From Candidatus Endomicrobiellum guadaloupense (lineage in GTDB: Bacteria > Elusimicrobiota > Endomicrobiia > Endomicrobiales > Endomicrobiaceae), in contig JAITJN010000066.1 in the NCBI GenBank assembly GCA_031278895.1, forward strand, positions 1-39,965: a stretch of DNA of 39,965 nt, in the 5' to 3' direction. Under the pieces are notes generated by a model. It was not told where the DNA came from. It was given only the letters and a program-made list of their open reading frames with translations, and ran no database searches. The translations under genes and the position numbers were made by a program. Within the stretch, counting starts at the first letter, position 1. Each line of letters begins with the position of its first letter. Positions 1-7,980 of this stretch are shown here, one piece after another.

Positions 1-199
1 ACAATTTCATTATAATTTCTTAAGATTTCATAGGTCATTATCTTTTAACTAACGACCGTTTAGTCTCTCCTAGGGAATTCTTCTTTCTAAAAAGGACCAT
101 TTCTCCTTGACACTAACGACAGTGCCTTATCTTCTAAAAGAAACCTCTCGCGAATATTTTGTCTTTAGTTCCCATCATGGCAAGGATATTATGAAAGAC

Positions 200-2197
200 T
201 TACCTTTTAATTGCTATTTTCTTAACTTGTTTATTTCCCAGTAGAGTTTTTAGAGTTACAAAATAAACTCCAGGAGCTATAGTTCTCCCATCTTGATTCT
301 TTAAATCCCATTTAACCATTCTTCTTTTTCCAGCTGCATATGTTTCTTCAGTTAAATCTCCTGCATTAAAAGATTTTACAAATTCTCCTGTTACAGTATA
401 AACGTCTATATCTATTACATCTGTATTAAAAGGAAGGTTTGTTATCTTTATATAGCCCTTTTCGCTTATGCTACTTGGGTTTGGATAACAAACAAAATCA
501 CCAACATCATTTTGAGGAATAATACCTATATTTAAGAAAATCTTCCCGTACCCATAATTGTTATCTGTAGAGGTTTGTATTTGTTTTGTATAACCGATAA
601 CTTGATCTTTTAAATTGCTAACTGTTGTTCCGGTGCTTAAGCTTAACAATAAAGCTGCGACTGCTGCAACATGTGGAGTTGCAGCAGAAGTTCCAGCAAA
701 ATTTCTATATCCGACCGAAGCTGTTGAAACTCCTGTTGGAGAAACTACTTCTGGCTTAATAGCTTGAGGATACCTTCCCGTTGCACGAGTAGGCCCACGA
801 GAGCTATAATATGCTATTGGTCCTGAACTGTAATTTGAAACAGAAACAGCTCCAACAGTTAGAGCACATCGCGAATCTGCTGGCATACATAGAGACGATT
901 CTGGATTTCTATCAATAGGATTTTCAATAACATATCCAGATGGAAGACCTTTAGAAAATATTAATCTCATATCTCTTCCATTTGCCATTACATCATTCTT
1001 TTGGCAAATTTTTATTTTAAATCTATTAGGACGATTATGCTTATTAAATGTAACTCTCTTCATAGACCCTCCGCCAAAATTAGTCCGTTCCAAAAAAGTC
1101 CCATTTTTATCGCATACAATGATGTCATAGCTACTGTTGCCGCTACCGTAATCGTCCCATATTAAAGTAATATCAGCTTCAGTCGGAGCATTAACATCTA
1201 AAAATTCAGTTCCATTAGGGAAGATTGTACAATTTGTCCCTCTCCCAGAATTTTGGAAAGATCCAAACCATGAAGAAGCTGCTCCATTACCAGCTGCAGT
1301 AACTAACAAAAAATTATTTGCTGAAAAACTATTATCAATATACTCATCTAGATATCCACCTCCAGAAATAAAGCTATAAGGAACATTCTCACCTACAGAA
1401 GAACTAACAACCTTTATTCCATTATATGCACAATACTGTAAAGCCCATAGAAAACGAAATATGTCAGTTCCAATATTTAGAAGATGCATTTCTGCTCTAG
1501 GAACTATATCATGAATTATCTCAGCACACGCGCAACCATGATTATCGCCTGTATTAGGATTTATAGGAGGTACTGCTGCAAGAAAATCATAGCTATTAAT
1601 AGCTGCAAAATCAGCAGTTATAAGATTAAGAGGAAGTTCTCCATGATTTTGTAAATCCACATACCCTCTAAAACCATTATCTATAACAGCAATTTTCACT
1701 CCAGAACCATCAACGCCGTCTAAAACAAATTTTGTAGCATTGATTGCATTCCTCCCTTCGCTAATAACTTCCATAGGTTTTACAGGATCACTTATATCTG
1801 CAAATTCCACGCCAGAGATGGTTTCAAGTTCTGATATTAAGTTTACTGGAACACTTGCTTGTAAAAGACTTTCCGCATTAATATATTTTATATCGTGACT
1901 AGTAAAAAAACTCGTATCAATATTATCTGCTTTTCCATCAACAGGGAAAAAAAGAACTTCAACTTTATCGTATAATTTAGACTTATTAATACTTACGTCA
2001 GATTGTTCCTGACTAGAAACATCTTCAAGATACCCATGCACTTCATAGTTTTTTAAAAAGGTAGTTATATTAGTATGTACTTGTTCTTTTATTGAAGCAT
2101 TTTTCAGACGCTCTGAGATAATACTTGGAAAAGAATTAGATATGCAAATAATTAAGATAAGTAAAACTGTAAATAATTTAACTTTTACAATTCTCAT
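200..2197 (-). CDS. Secreted subtilisin-like (S8) serine protease with type-IX-like C-terminal domain
   Basis: Predicted secreted S8-family endopeptidase of 665 residues. A signal peptide covers about residues 1-24 (MRIVKVK then a hydrophobic stretch). The catalytic set is complete: Asp173 in AVIDNG, His220 in GDNHG, the oxyanion Asn304 in AAGNG and Ser504 in GTSAATPH. Residues of about 310-430 form a beta-rich insert between Asn and Ser. Residues of about 568-665 form a C-terminal Ig-like domain (YPNPSS, DVYTVTGEFVKSF, GVYFVTLKT, ending KKIAIKR). This pattern resembles FlgD-like and type A type-IX-secretion C-terminal domains of Bacteroidetes. The ATG overlaps the stop of the PorV/PorQ-like gene as ATGA, so the two are probably translationally coupled and may act together. 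Protease identity is firm; export by a type-IX-like route is inference. Confidence 0.9.
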   Translation of the reverse strand: MRIVKVKLFTVLLILIICISNSFPSIISERLKNASIKEQVHTNITTFLKNYEVHGYLEDVSSQEQSDVSINKSKLYDKVEVLFFPVDGKADNIDTSFFTSHDIKYINAESLLQASVPVNLISELETISGVEFADISDPVKPMEVISEGRNAINATKFVLDGVDGSGVKIAVIDNGFRGYVDLQNHGELPLNLITADFAAINSYDFLAAVPPINPNTGDNHGCACAEIIHDIVPRAEMHLLNIGTDIFRFLWALQYCAYNGIKVVSSSVGENVPYSFISGGGYLDEYIDNSFSANNFLLVTAAGNGAASSWFGSFQNSGRGTNCTIFPNGTEFLDVNAPTEADITLIWDDYGSGNSSYDIIVCDKNGTFLERTNFGGGSMKRVTFNKHNRPNRFKIKICQKNDVMANGRDMRLIFSKGLPSGYVIENPIDRNPESSLCMPADSRCALTVGAVSVSNYSSGPIAYYSSRGPTRATGRYPQAIKPEVVSPTGVSTASVGYRNFAGTSAATPHVAAVAALLLSLSTGTTVSNLKDQVIGYTKQIQTSTDNNYGYGKIFLNIGIIPQNDVGDFVCYPNPSSISEKGYIKITNLPFNTDVIDIDVYTVTGEFVKSFNAGDLTEETYAAGKRRMVKWDLKNQDGRTIAPGVYFVTLKTLLGNKQVKKIAIKR

Positions 2198-3114
2198 TTA
2201 AATTCCACTCTAAGAGAAAATATGCTCATATTGCCAAGTTCTCCATATGGAAGCCATGCATAATCTATTGAAACTGTTTTTTTTATATTTATTCCAAACC
2301 CAAAAGATAAATTCCTTTTGTACCACTCACCTAGATGGCTATTATTGTTGTTAATTGGATAGCTATATCCAACTCTTAAAAAAAACATCTGATCTCTGTT
2401 TATTTCAAAAGCACCTTTAAGCTGAACTATTCCATCAAAAAAAGTTTTTAATTCAAAACCAATATCAAAAGATTCGTCTAAACTATTTTTGTAGGAAATA
2501 TAGACATTACCTGGAAGATTATATTTTCCTACTTTTAATCCAACATTTTCAAGTCCCCCAGTTAAGAACCACTGCTTATTTGATGAGTACAAAGCTGCAA
2601 GATCAATAGCCATACCAGAAATGGAACTTCCGTCAATACTTTGACTAGTATATTTTATACCAGCGCCTGCATAAATATCTTTTGAAATTTTCTGTGCGCT
2701 ATTTATTTGTACACAAGAATCTTCAGCGCTAAAAGTATCTTCTTTTATATAGTCACCATCAGGACTTTCTTTCGTTCTCTCTATTTTGCCGTAGTCAATA
2801 CCATCGTACATAATACTCAAAACTGTTTTCTTTACAAGTGCAGACAAATAAACAGTATTATACGACACGCCTTGAACATGTGAAGCATGTGTTGCTTGAA
2901 TATTGTATTTATCTACTAACCCTAAAACTGCAGGGTTTGGCATAGATGTATTAGTACCAAATGACGACATTGAAGCAAGAGATGCTTGAATTGCATTTTT
3001 GGGGAGCTTTAAAAAATCAAATACAGTTGTTCCTGCAGCTTTAGGAAATGCCTTGCTTGATATTAATATAAATATATGAATTAAGAAAACAACAGGAATC
3101 TTGCCTTTATTCAT
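2194..3114 (-). CDS. PorV/PorQ-like outer-membrane beta-barrel protein
   Basis: Predicted outer-membrane barrel of 306 residues. A signal peptide (MNKGKIPVVFLIHIFILIS) is followed by a mature start typical of the PorV/PorQ/UPF0164 group: a short FDFLKLP segment, then a segment with Ala/Ser-rich SLASMSSFG and MPNPAVLGL. Alternating aromatic/polar beta strands run to the end (for example VYLSALV, FFLRVGYSY, LSFGFGINI, IFSLRVEFK). In Bacteroidetes PorV is the outer-membrane protein that receives type-IX cargo. Here the gene is first of a two-gene unit with the S8 protease, whose ATG overlaps this stop codon. A divergent promoter about 100 bases upstream (3219-3247) can drive it. Family placement is by pattern only; a PorV-like carrier role is inferred. 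Confidence 0.72.
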   Translation of the reverse strand: MNKGKIPVVFLIHIFILISSKAFPKAAGTTVFDFLKLPKNAIQASLASMSSFGTNTSMPNPAVLGLVDKYNIQATHASHVQGVSYNTVYLSALVKKTVLSIMYDGIDYGKIERTKESPDGDYIKEDTFSAEDSCVQINSAQKISKDIYAGAGIKYTSQSIDGSSISGMAIDLAALYSSNKQWFLTGGLENVGLKVGKYNLPGNVYISYKNSLDESFDIGFELKTFFDGIVQLKGAFEINRDQMFFLRVGYSYPINNNNSHLGEWYKRNLSFGFGINIKKTVSIDYAWLPYGELGNMSIFSLRVEFK

Positions 3115-3218
3115 TTATCCCCTATATTTTTTGCTTTAATATCGCTTCCATTACTAGATTCATTTTTATTATGCAACGCATTAGAAAGTTAAAACTTTTA
3201 AAAATCTATAACATTCTT

Positions 3219-3247
3219 ATTATAGAAATAAAAAAGAAAATTGACAA
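3219..3247 (-). promoter_or_regulatory. Predicted sigma70 promoter for the PorV-like/S8 pair
   Basis: Read on the minus strand: TTGTCA (3247-3242), 17-base spacer, TATAAT (3224-3219). Predicted start near 3212, giving a leader of about 98 bases. Its -35 box lies over the -35 box of the divergent dtxR promoter. Confidence 0.6.
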
Positions 3248-3269
3248 TAAAAATAAAAAGTTTTATACT
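3241..3269 (+). promoter_or_regulatory. Predicted sigma70 promoter of the DtxR-type regulator
   Basis: TTGACA at 3241-3246, a 17-base spacer and TATACT at 3264-3269, an almost consensus promoter. Predicted start near 3276. The sequence TTATACTAGTCTAA at 3263-3276 overlaps the -10 and shares 9 of 14 positions with the palindrome upstream of feoA, so self-repression is possible. Confidence 0.65.
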
Positions 3270-3298
3270 AGTCTAACATTTGTAACTGTGAGGATTAA

Positions 3299-3778
3299 AT
3301 GGCAAAGTTTAAAAAAAATGAGTCCCTTAATAATTTAAGCGCATCTCTTGAAAATTATCTTGAAACAATTGCTATTGTCAAAAGAGAAAAAAAGTATGCA
3401 AGAATAGGCGCTATAGCTAAAGCTTTAAATGTTAAAAGCTCAAGTGTTAACATTGCCATGAAACTTTTAGTCGAAAATAATCTTGTTGTCCATGAGAAGT
3501 ATGGACATGTAGATTTAACTCCTCAAGGGGAAGCTCTTGCATTAGAAGTAAAGGAAAAGCATAACATCTTATACAATTTTCTAAGCAAATTACTATTTGT
3601 AAATGATGAAATTGCAGATCAGGAAGCTTGCGAAATAGAACACTCCATAAGTATTGAAACAGTGCATAAAATAGAAAGATTACATTTATTATTAAAGAAA
3701 TACTTCCTTAAAAATGATGAAGACACATTAAATTTAAAAAAATATTTAGAAGAAATGAATACTATAGAAAAACTATAA
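3299..3778 (+). CDS. DtxR/MntR-family metal-dependent transcriptional repressor
   Basis: A 159-residue metal-responsive repressor. The N-terminal winged helix (about 12-75; SLENYLETI, then IGAIAKALNVKSSSV as the recognition region) is followed by the metal-binding and dimerisation domain (about 80-155). There is no C-terminal SH3-like domain, so it is of the short MntR-like form. The metal motif is EACEIEH with Cys111, Glu114 and His115, plus His88. DtxR uses Cys102-Glu105-His106 for Fe(II), while manganese-sensing MntR has Glu at the Cys position. The Cys therefore points to iron, which agrees with feoAB directly downstream. GAGG lies six bases before the ATG. It is likely to repress feo through the palindrome at 3801-3814; that role is inferred. 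Confidence 0.88.
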   Translation: MAKFKKNESLNNLSASLENYLETIAIVKREKKYARIGAIAKALNVKSSSVNIAMKLLVENNLVVHEKYGHVDLTPQGEALALEVKEKHNILYNFLSKLLFVNDEIADQEACEIEHSISIETVHKIERLHLLLKKYFLKNDEDTLNLKKYLEEMNTIEKL

Positions 3779-3787
3779 ATATTATTG

Positions 3788-3817
3788 TTGTAATATAGAG
3801 TTAGTTTAAACTAAAAT
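3788..3817 (+). promoter_or_regulatory. Predicted feoAB promoter
   Basis: TTGTAA at 3788-3793, an 18-base spacer and TAAAAT at 3812-3817. The perfect palindrome at 3801-3814 fills most of the spacer and touches the -10 box, the classical place for a repressor to block RNA polymerase. Confidence 0.45.
3801..3814 (+). promoter_or_regulatory. Candidate iron-repressor operator (perfect 14-bp palindrome)
   Basis: TTAGTTTAAACTAA is a perfect inverted repeat between the regulator stop (3778) and the feoA start (3845). DtxR-family dimers bind palindromes with TTAG/CTAA-type outer arms, so this fits an operator for the regulator encoded just upstream. Binding is inferred. Confidence 0.5.
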
Positions 3818-3844
3818 TTCTAGATAAAACTAAAAAGGGAAACG

Positions 3845-4183
3845 ATGAAGTCTATTAAATCACTAGTACTACAGATTTATGAGTACTTTCGTAAGCGTTG
3901 GATAAGGGTACATTTTCAAAAATTTAAATCCTTTAATAAGTGCCTATCTTATAATAAAATGGCAAAGTTAAGCAATGTTGTTCCTGGAGCTTATAAATTT
4001 GTTGCTGCTTATGGTGATGCTAACCTTAACCGGAGATTACTTGAAATGGGATTTGTTCCAAATGAAGAAATAATTGTAATAGAAAGTGGAAAGAAAAAAA
4101 TTGGGATAATGGTAAAGATAAGAGGTTCCAAAATAGCTCTAAATAATAAAGTTGCTGAAAAAATATTGCTTAAAAGGAAGTAG
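3845..4183 (+). CDS. feoA: FeoA-family ferrous iron transport protein with N-terminal extension
   Basis: A small cytosolic SH3-like protein that works with FeoB in Fe(II) uptake. The FeoA domain is residues of about 39-112: it begins MAKLSNVVPGAYKF, has the typical RLLEMGFVPNE turn, and ends in a beta strand and KILLKRK. FeoA is usually about 75-80 residues; this ORF has 38 extra N-terminal residues that are basic and aromatic (YEYFRKRWIRVHFQKF). The start at 3845 has a good Shine-Dalgarno (AAAAAGGGA, four bases before ATG), whereas the internal ATG at 3959 has none, so the extended form is preferred. The stop is one base before the FeoB ATG, so the genes are co-translated. Confidence 0.85.
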   Translation: MKSIKSLVLQIYEYFRKRWIRVHFQKFKSFNKCLSYNKMAKLSNVVPGAYKFVAAYGDANLNRRLLEMGFVPNEEIIVIESGKKKIGIMVKIRGSKIALNNKVAEKILLKRK

Positions 4184-4184
4184 C

Positions 4185-6272
4185 ATGCCAGATGAAAAGA
4201 TTTTAAATGTAGCTATAGCAGGAAACCCTAATATAGGGAAGTCCACCATATTTAATGCTTTTACAGGGCATACTCAACATGTAGGCAACTATCCAGGCAT
4301 AACAGTTGAAAAAAAAGAATGGCTAAAAATATATAAAGACATTAAGATAAATTTTGTTGATTTGCCTGGTGTCTATAGTCTTTCGTCATATTCAGAAGAT
4401 GAAGTTGTTACAAGAAACTTTCTGATTGATGATAAACCCGATGTCATAATAAATGTTATTGACGCATCAAATATAGAACGCAATCTATATTTATTTACTC
4501 TGCTAGCAGAATTAAATATTCCTATCATTGTAGTTTTAAACATGCTTGACGTCTTAAAATCTCAAGGAAAAATTGCAGATACAAAAATGCTTGAGGAAAT
4601 ATTAGGCGTTCCAGTATTTAGCACTATTGCGAATAGATCAATAGGTATATATGAAATTTTAGATTGTCTAGTAACCTGCTATAAAAACGGTAATCTGAAA
4701 AAGCAGCCAATTGCCAAAGTTGATTTTGGAGAAGACATAAAGATAGAATTAGACAAAATTGACGCTCTTATTTTAAAAAATAAAAACTTATCAAAATTTC
4801 CTTCATTTTGGCTTTCAATACAACTCTTAGATAATGATCCTTTTGCCTTGACCAGTATTGAAAAAACAGAAAATGAAACAGAAATTTTAGATCAAACAAA
4901 ACAAAGTGAGTCTCATCTAAAAAAACATTTTGGCAAAAAACTAGAAACCGAAATTACAAACAGGCGTTATGGCTTTGCAAACTCTGTAGCAAAAACAGTT
5001 ATTAAAAAAGTATATAGTCAAAAAATAGATATAAGCGAAATTATAGATACATTCGCATTAAATAAGTATTTAGGTATACCAATTTTCGCTTTAGTTATGT
5101 ACATAATTTTCAAATTTACTTTTTCTTTCTCTATTCCATTTGTAAAAGCATTCGGATTATTTTTTAGCAAATTAGGACAATTTGCTGCAGCAATACTTCC
5201 CCATGGCCCACTAGAATCTTTAATTGTTGACGGCATTATAGGAGGAGTAGGTGGTGTTCTTGGATTCTTCCCACTTATATTATTTATGTTTCTTGCTATT
5301 GCTTTTTTTGAAGATTCAGGATATATGGCAAGAGCAGCTTTTGTAATGGATAAAATCATGAGCAAATTTGGACTTCATGGCAAGTCTTTTCTTCCTTTGA
5401 TACTTGCAACAAATGGATGTGCCGTTCCTGGATTACTAGCAACAAGAACACTGCATTCAAAAAGAGACCGAATTATAACAATGTTCGCAGTACCTTTTAT
5501 GATATGCGGAGCTAAACTTCTTGTTTTTGCTTTGATTATTGGAGCATTTTTCTCTGAAAAATCTCAAACTGCAATAATGTTTGTAATGTATTTGTTAAGT
5601 ATAACTCTTGCTCTTAGCGTAACAAAACTCTTAAGTAAAACTATTTTAAAGAGCGAATCTCAATATTTTGTTATGGAACTTCCTCAATACCACCTTCCAA
5701 CATTAAAAGGCTTATTTCTGAAAATGTGGGAAAGAGGATGGATGTATATTCGTAAAGCTGGGACTGTAATAGTATTTATATCAATTCTTGTTTGGTTTAT
5801 CTTTGAATATCCTAAAGCTCCAGTAAACGAAAATCTTTCTAAAAGCGAGCAATCTGCAGTGCAACTTAAATATAGTTTTGCTGGGAAAATCGGCAAATAC
5901 ATTGAACCAGTATTTAAACCTATAGGCATGGACGGGAACAGAGGAGCAATAGCCTTGCTTGCAGGTCTTGCTGCAAAAGAAGTTATAGTAAGCACACTTG
6001 GGACATTCTACGCTATAGGAGACGATAGAAGTTCTCAATCTTTAAAAGAAAAAATAGCTTCAGATAAAGATTGGTCGCCTCTTAAAGGAATAACTTTTCT
6101 TATTTTCTGCTTGATCTACATGCCATGCATTGTGTCAGTTTCTGTTTTCTTTAAAGAAACAGGACCAAGTTTTAAATGGCTTACATTGCTTGTTGTAGGC
6201 AGTACTGCGTTTGCTTGGACAGCGTCTTTTATTGTGTTTCAACTTGGTACACTTTTAAAAATTGGTATATGA
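4185..6272 (+). CDS. feoB: FeoB ferrous iron transporter (GTPase-coupled)
   Basis: Inner-membrane Fe(II) transporter of 695 residues. The N-terminal G domain has G1 GNPNIGKST (about 13-21), G3 DLPG and G4 NMLD; the G2 Thr lies in the NYPGITVEKKE segment. A helical GDI-like region follows. The membrane part has two repeated Gate-type segments; the conserved Cys of the first is in ATNGCAVPG and that of the second in YMPCIV. The ATG at 4185 was chosen because AAAGGAAG lies just ahead of it and it follows the feoA stop by one base; a longer in-frame read from TTG at 4152 would overlap feoA. It is probably controlled by the DtxR-type protein at 3299. Confidence 0.96.
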   Translation: MPDEKILNVAIAGNPNIGKSTIFNAFTGHTQHVGNYPGITVEKKEWLKIYKDIKINFVDLPGVYSLSSYSEDEVVTRNFLIDDKPDVIINVIDASNIERNLYLFTLLAELNIPIIVVLNMLDVLKSQGKIADTKMLEEILGVPVFSTIANRSIGIYEILDCLVTCYKNGNLKKQPIAKVDFGEDIKIELDKIDALILKNKNLSKFPSFWLSIQLLDNDPFALTSIEKTENETEILDQTKQSESHLKKHFGKKLETEITNRRYGFANSVAKTVIKKVYSQKIDISEIIDTFALNKYLGIPIFALVMYIIFKFTFSFSIPFVKAFGLFFSKLGQFAAAILPHGPLESLIVDGIIGGVGGVLGFFPLILFMFLAIAFFEDSGYMARAAFVMDKIMSKFGLHGKSFLPLILATNGCAVPGLLATRTLHSKRDRIITMFAVPFMICGAKLLVFALIIGAFFSEKSQTAIMFVMYLLSITLALSVTKLLSKTILKSESQYFVMELPQYHLPTLKGLFLKMWERGWMYIRKAGTVIVFISILVWFIFEYPKAPVNENLSKSEQSAVQLKYSFAGKIGKYIEPVFKPIGMDGNRGAIALLAGLAAKEVIVSTLGTFYAIGDDRSSQSLKEKIASDKDWSPLKGITFLIFCLIYMPCIVSVSVFFKETGPSFKWLTLLVVGSTAFAWTASFIVFQLGTLLKIGI

Positions 6273-6405
6273 AGGCAAAAGGATAATAAAAATCAGTGAA
6301 GGAAGATATACGGTGAAATGCTTAAATAAGCAAAAAGAGTTCTTAGAGTAGATAGGCTGAATTTTGAATGAGGCGTTAGAGACGAAATTGATAAGGAGAT
6401 TGAAT

Positions 6406-6537
6406 ATGTTACAAAGTACAATAATAGCAATTATTGTGGCGATTGCTTTCATCCTTTTAATAAAACGTTTATTGCAAAATAAATGTACTTGTAGCGGTTG
6501 CAGCAAAAAAAATTCTTGCCGACAACATAAACATTAA
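6406..6537 (+). CDS. FeoB-associated Cys-rich membrane protein (43 residues)
   Basis: A 43-residue protein: MLQSTIIAIIVAIAFILLIK is one membrane helix, followed by a short basic tail with the cluster CTCSGCSKKNSC and a His-rich end (RQHKH). Small proteins of this plan follow feoB in many anaerobes (FeoB-associated Cys-rich family) and are thought to be the third Feo subunit, replacing FeoC. AAGGAG lies about eight bases before the ATG. The same frame is open upstream to a TTG at 6364, but family members have almost nothing before the helix, so the ATG is preferred. The four Cys could bind iron; that is inference. Confidence 0.82.
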   Translation: MLQSTIIAIIVAIAFILLIKRLLQNKCTCSGCSKKNSCRQHKH

Positions 6538-6557
6538 CCAAAAATTAATTTAAATTA

Positions 6558-6566
6558 TGTTATAAT
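6558..6566 (+). promoter_or_regulatory. Extended -10 promoter giving a near-leaderless cca mRNA
   Basis: TGT-TATAAT (TGN extended -10) ends ten bases before the ATG at 6577. With a start about seven bases after the hexamer the leader would be only about four bases. No Shine-Dalgarno is present. Confidence 0.5.
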
Positions 6567-6576
6567 ACCAGCGTAT

Positions 6577-7962
6577 ATGAAAAGCATAGTTTTGCCAGAA
6601 AGATATATATCAATAATAAATAAGATTGCTATTACTGCAAAAGAGAATAATTTTGACGTCTACATTGTCGGCGGATTTGTAAGAGATCTGTTTTTAAACA
6701 GAGAACCTAAAGATTTAGACATTATGGTATGCTCTAAAAGCCAGGTTGAATACGCAAGATTATCTGGAATAAACTTCTCAAGAATTCTTGCAAAAAAATA
6801 TAATTTACATGAACATGTTGTTTTTGAAAGATTTGGAACTTCTAAATTATTTATAGACAACGAAGAAGTAGAATTTGTAATGCCAAGAAAAGAGTATTAT
6901 GAATCTGACTCCAGAAATCCTGATACATCGCTTGGCAGTTTAGAACAAGATGCTTTAAGACGGGATTTTACAATTAACGCTTTGTTTTTTAGACTAAGCG
7001 ACATGACAATTCTTGATTTCACATCTAAAGGCCTTGACGATATAAAAAACAAAACGATAAGAGTAACAGACCCCTCAAATGCAAAAATAATTTTTAATCA
7101 AGATCCTTTAAGAATTTTAAGAGCAGTACGCCAGAGTTTACAACTAGGGTTTAGCATAGAACCAGTAACTTATGAAGCCATGAAAGCTTCAGCAAAGCGT
7201 ATAGAAATAGTTTCGCCTGAACGCATAAGAGACGAATTAAACAAAATACTTACTGAGTCTAACTCATCTAAAGCTTTTTTAATGATGGACGATATAAATT
7301 TATTGCAAAAAATTCTTCCTGAAGTTGCACGTTTAAAAAATTTGGGACAACCGGTAAAGTATCATATTGACGATGTTTTTATGCACAGTTTAAAAGTTCT
7401 AGATAGAACAAGAGATAATCTTGCTTTAAGAATGGCAGCGCTGCTTCATGATATAGGAAAATTTAAAACATATAAAAAAGATAGTGATAGAATATCCTTT
7501 ATTGGCCATGATATAGAAAGCACAAAAGAAGCTGAAGTTATTTTAAAAAGACTAAAATATCCAAAAGATTTTATTGCCAAAGTATGCGTAGTAATAAGAA
7601 ATCATATGTATCTTAAAATGTATACTAAATATTGGTCAGACAGCGCCATAAGAAAACTTGTTAAAAGATGTGATAGCGAATTTGATTTGGTAATGAAAAT
7701 TTCAAAAGCTGATTATGGCAAAGTGAACGATGCAAACAAACTTCTAGAGTTAAACAAAAGAATTGAAGATTTAAAATCAAAAAACATGTTATATCCCAAA
7801 GAAGAAATTCTTTCAGGTAAAGAGTTGATGGGAATATTTAATAAACCTGCAGGAAAATGGATACAAACAGTAAAAAATAAAATAGAAGAGTTACAAATAG
7901 AAAATCCACAAATTACAAAAGATAGCGTTATTGAAGCTATAAAAGATTTGAACATTTTATAG
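6577..7962 (+). CDS. cca: tRNA nucleotidyltransferase / poly(A) polymerase family with HD domain
   Basis: A class II nucleotidyltransferase of 461 residues that most likely adds or repairs the 3' CCA of tRNA. The N-terminal catalytic head has VGGFVRDLFL (about 31-40) and the metal-binding DLDIMV (about 47-52). The RRDFTINA motif follows at about 128, then the neck with RILRAVRQ. An HD phosphohydrolase domain is present at about 265-380 (ALLHDIGKFKTY; HD pair), as in many bacterial CCA enzymes. Poly(A) polymerase or an A-adding/CC-adding split enzyme is the alternative; only one member is visible here. The start has no Shine-Dalgarno but sits ten bases after an extended -10 box. The gene leads a plus-strand unit with the two genes that follow. 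Confidence 0.9.
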   Translation: MKSIVLPERYISIINKIAITAKENNFDVYIVGGFVRDLFLNREPKDLDIMVCSKSQVEYARLSGINFSRILAKKYNLHEHVVFERFGTSKLFIDNEEVEFVMPRKEYYESDSRNPDTSLGSLEQDALRRDFTINALFFRLSDMTILDFTSKGLDDIKNKTIRVTDPSNAKIIFNQDPLRILRAVRQSLQLGFSIEPVTYEAMKASAKRIEIVSPERIRDELNKILTESNSSKAFLMMDDINLLQKILPEVARLKNLGQPVKYHIDDVFMHSLKVLDRTRDNLALRMAALLHDIGKFKTYKKDSDRISFIGHDIESTKEAEVILKRLKYPKDFIAKVCVVIRNHMYLKMYTKYWSDSAIRKLVKRCDSEFDLVMKISKADYGKVNDANKLLELNKRIEDLKSKNMLYPKEEILSGKELMGIFNKPAGKWIQTVKNKIEELQIENPQITKDSVIEAIKDLNIL

Positions 7963-7980
7963 TGCGCCTGAGGAGGGCAA

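Noticed and set aside
38-100. 20-codon minus frame MVLFRKKNSLGETKRSLVKR near the window start, and repeated ACTAACGAC words in 46-119
   Set aside because: Start is only two bases from AGGAG and nothing in the neighbouring frames is open; the repeated word with a 4-bp hairpin is too weak to call an element. I see no gene in 1-199.
4152-4184. Upstream TTG extension of feoB
   Set aside because: It overlaps feoA and lacks a ribosome site; the ATG at 4185 has AAAGGAAG at good distance.
6262-6351. 29-codon frame from TTG overlapping the feoB end (VYEGKRIIKISEGRYTVKCL)
   Set aside because: No ribosome site or known family; more likely chance in the feoB to Cys-rich-protein gap.
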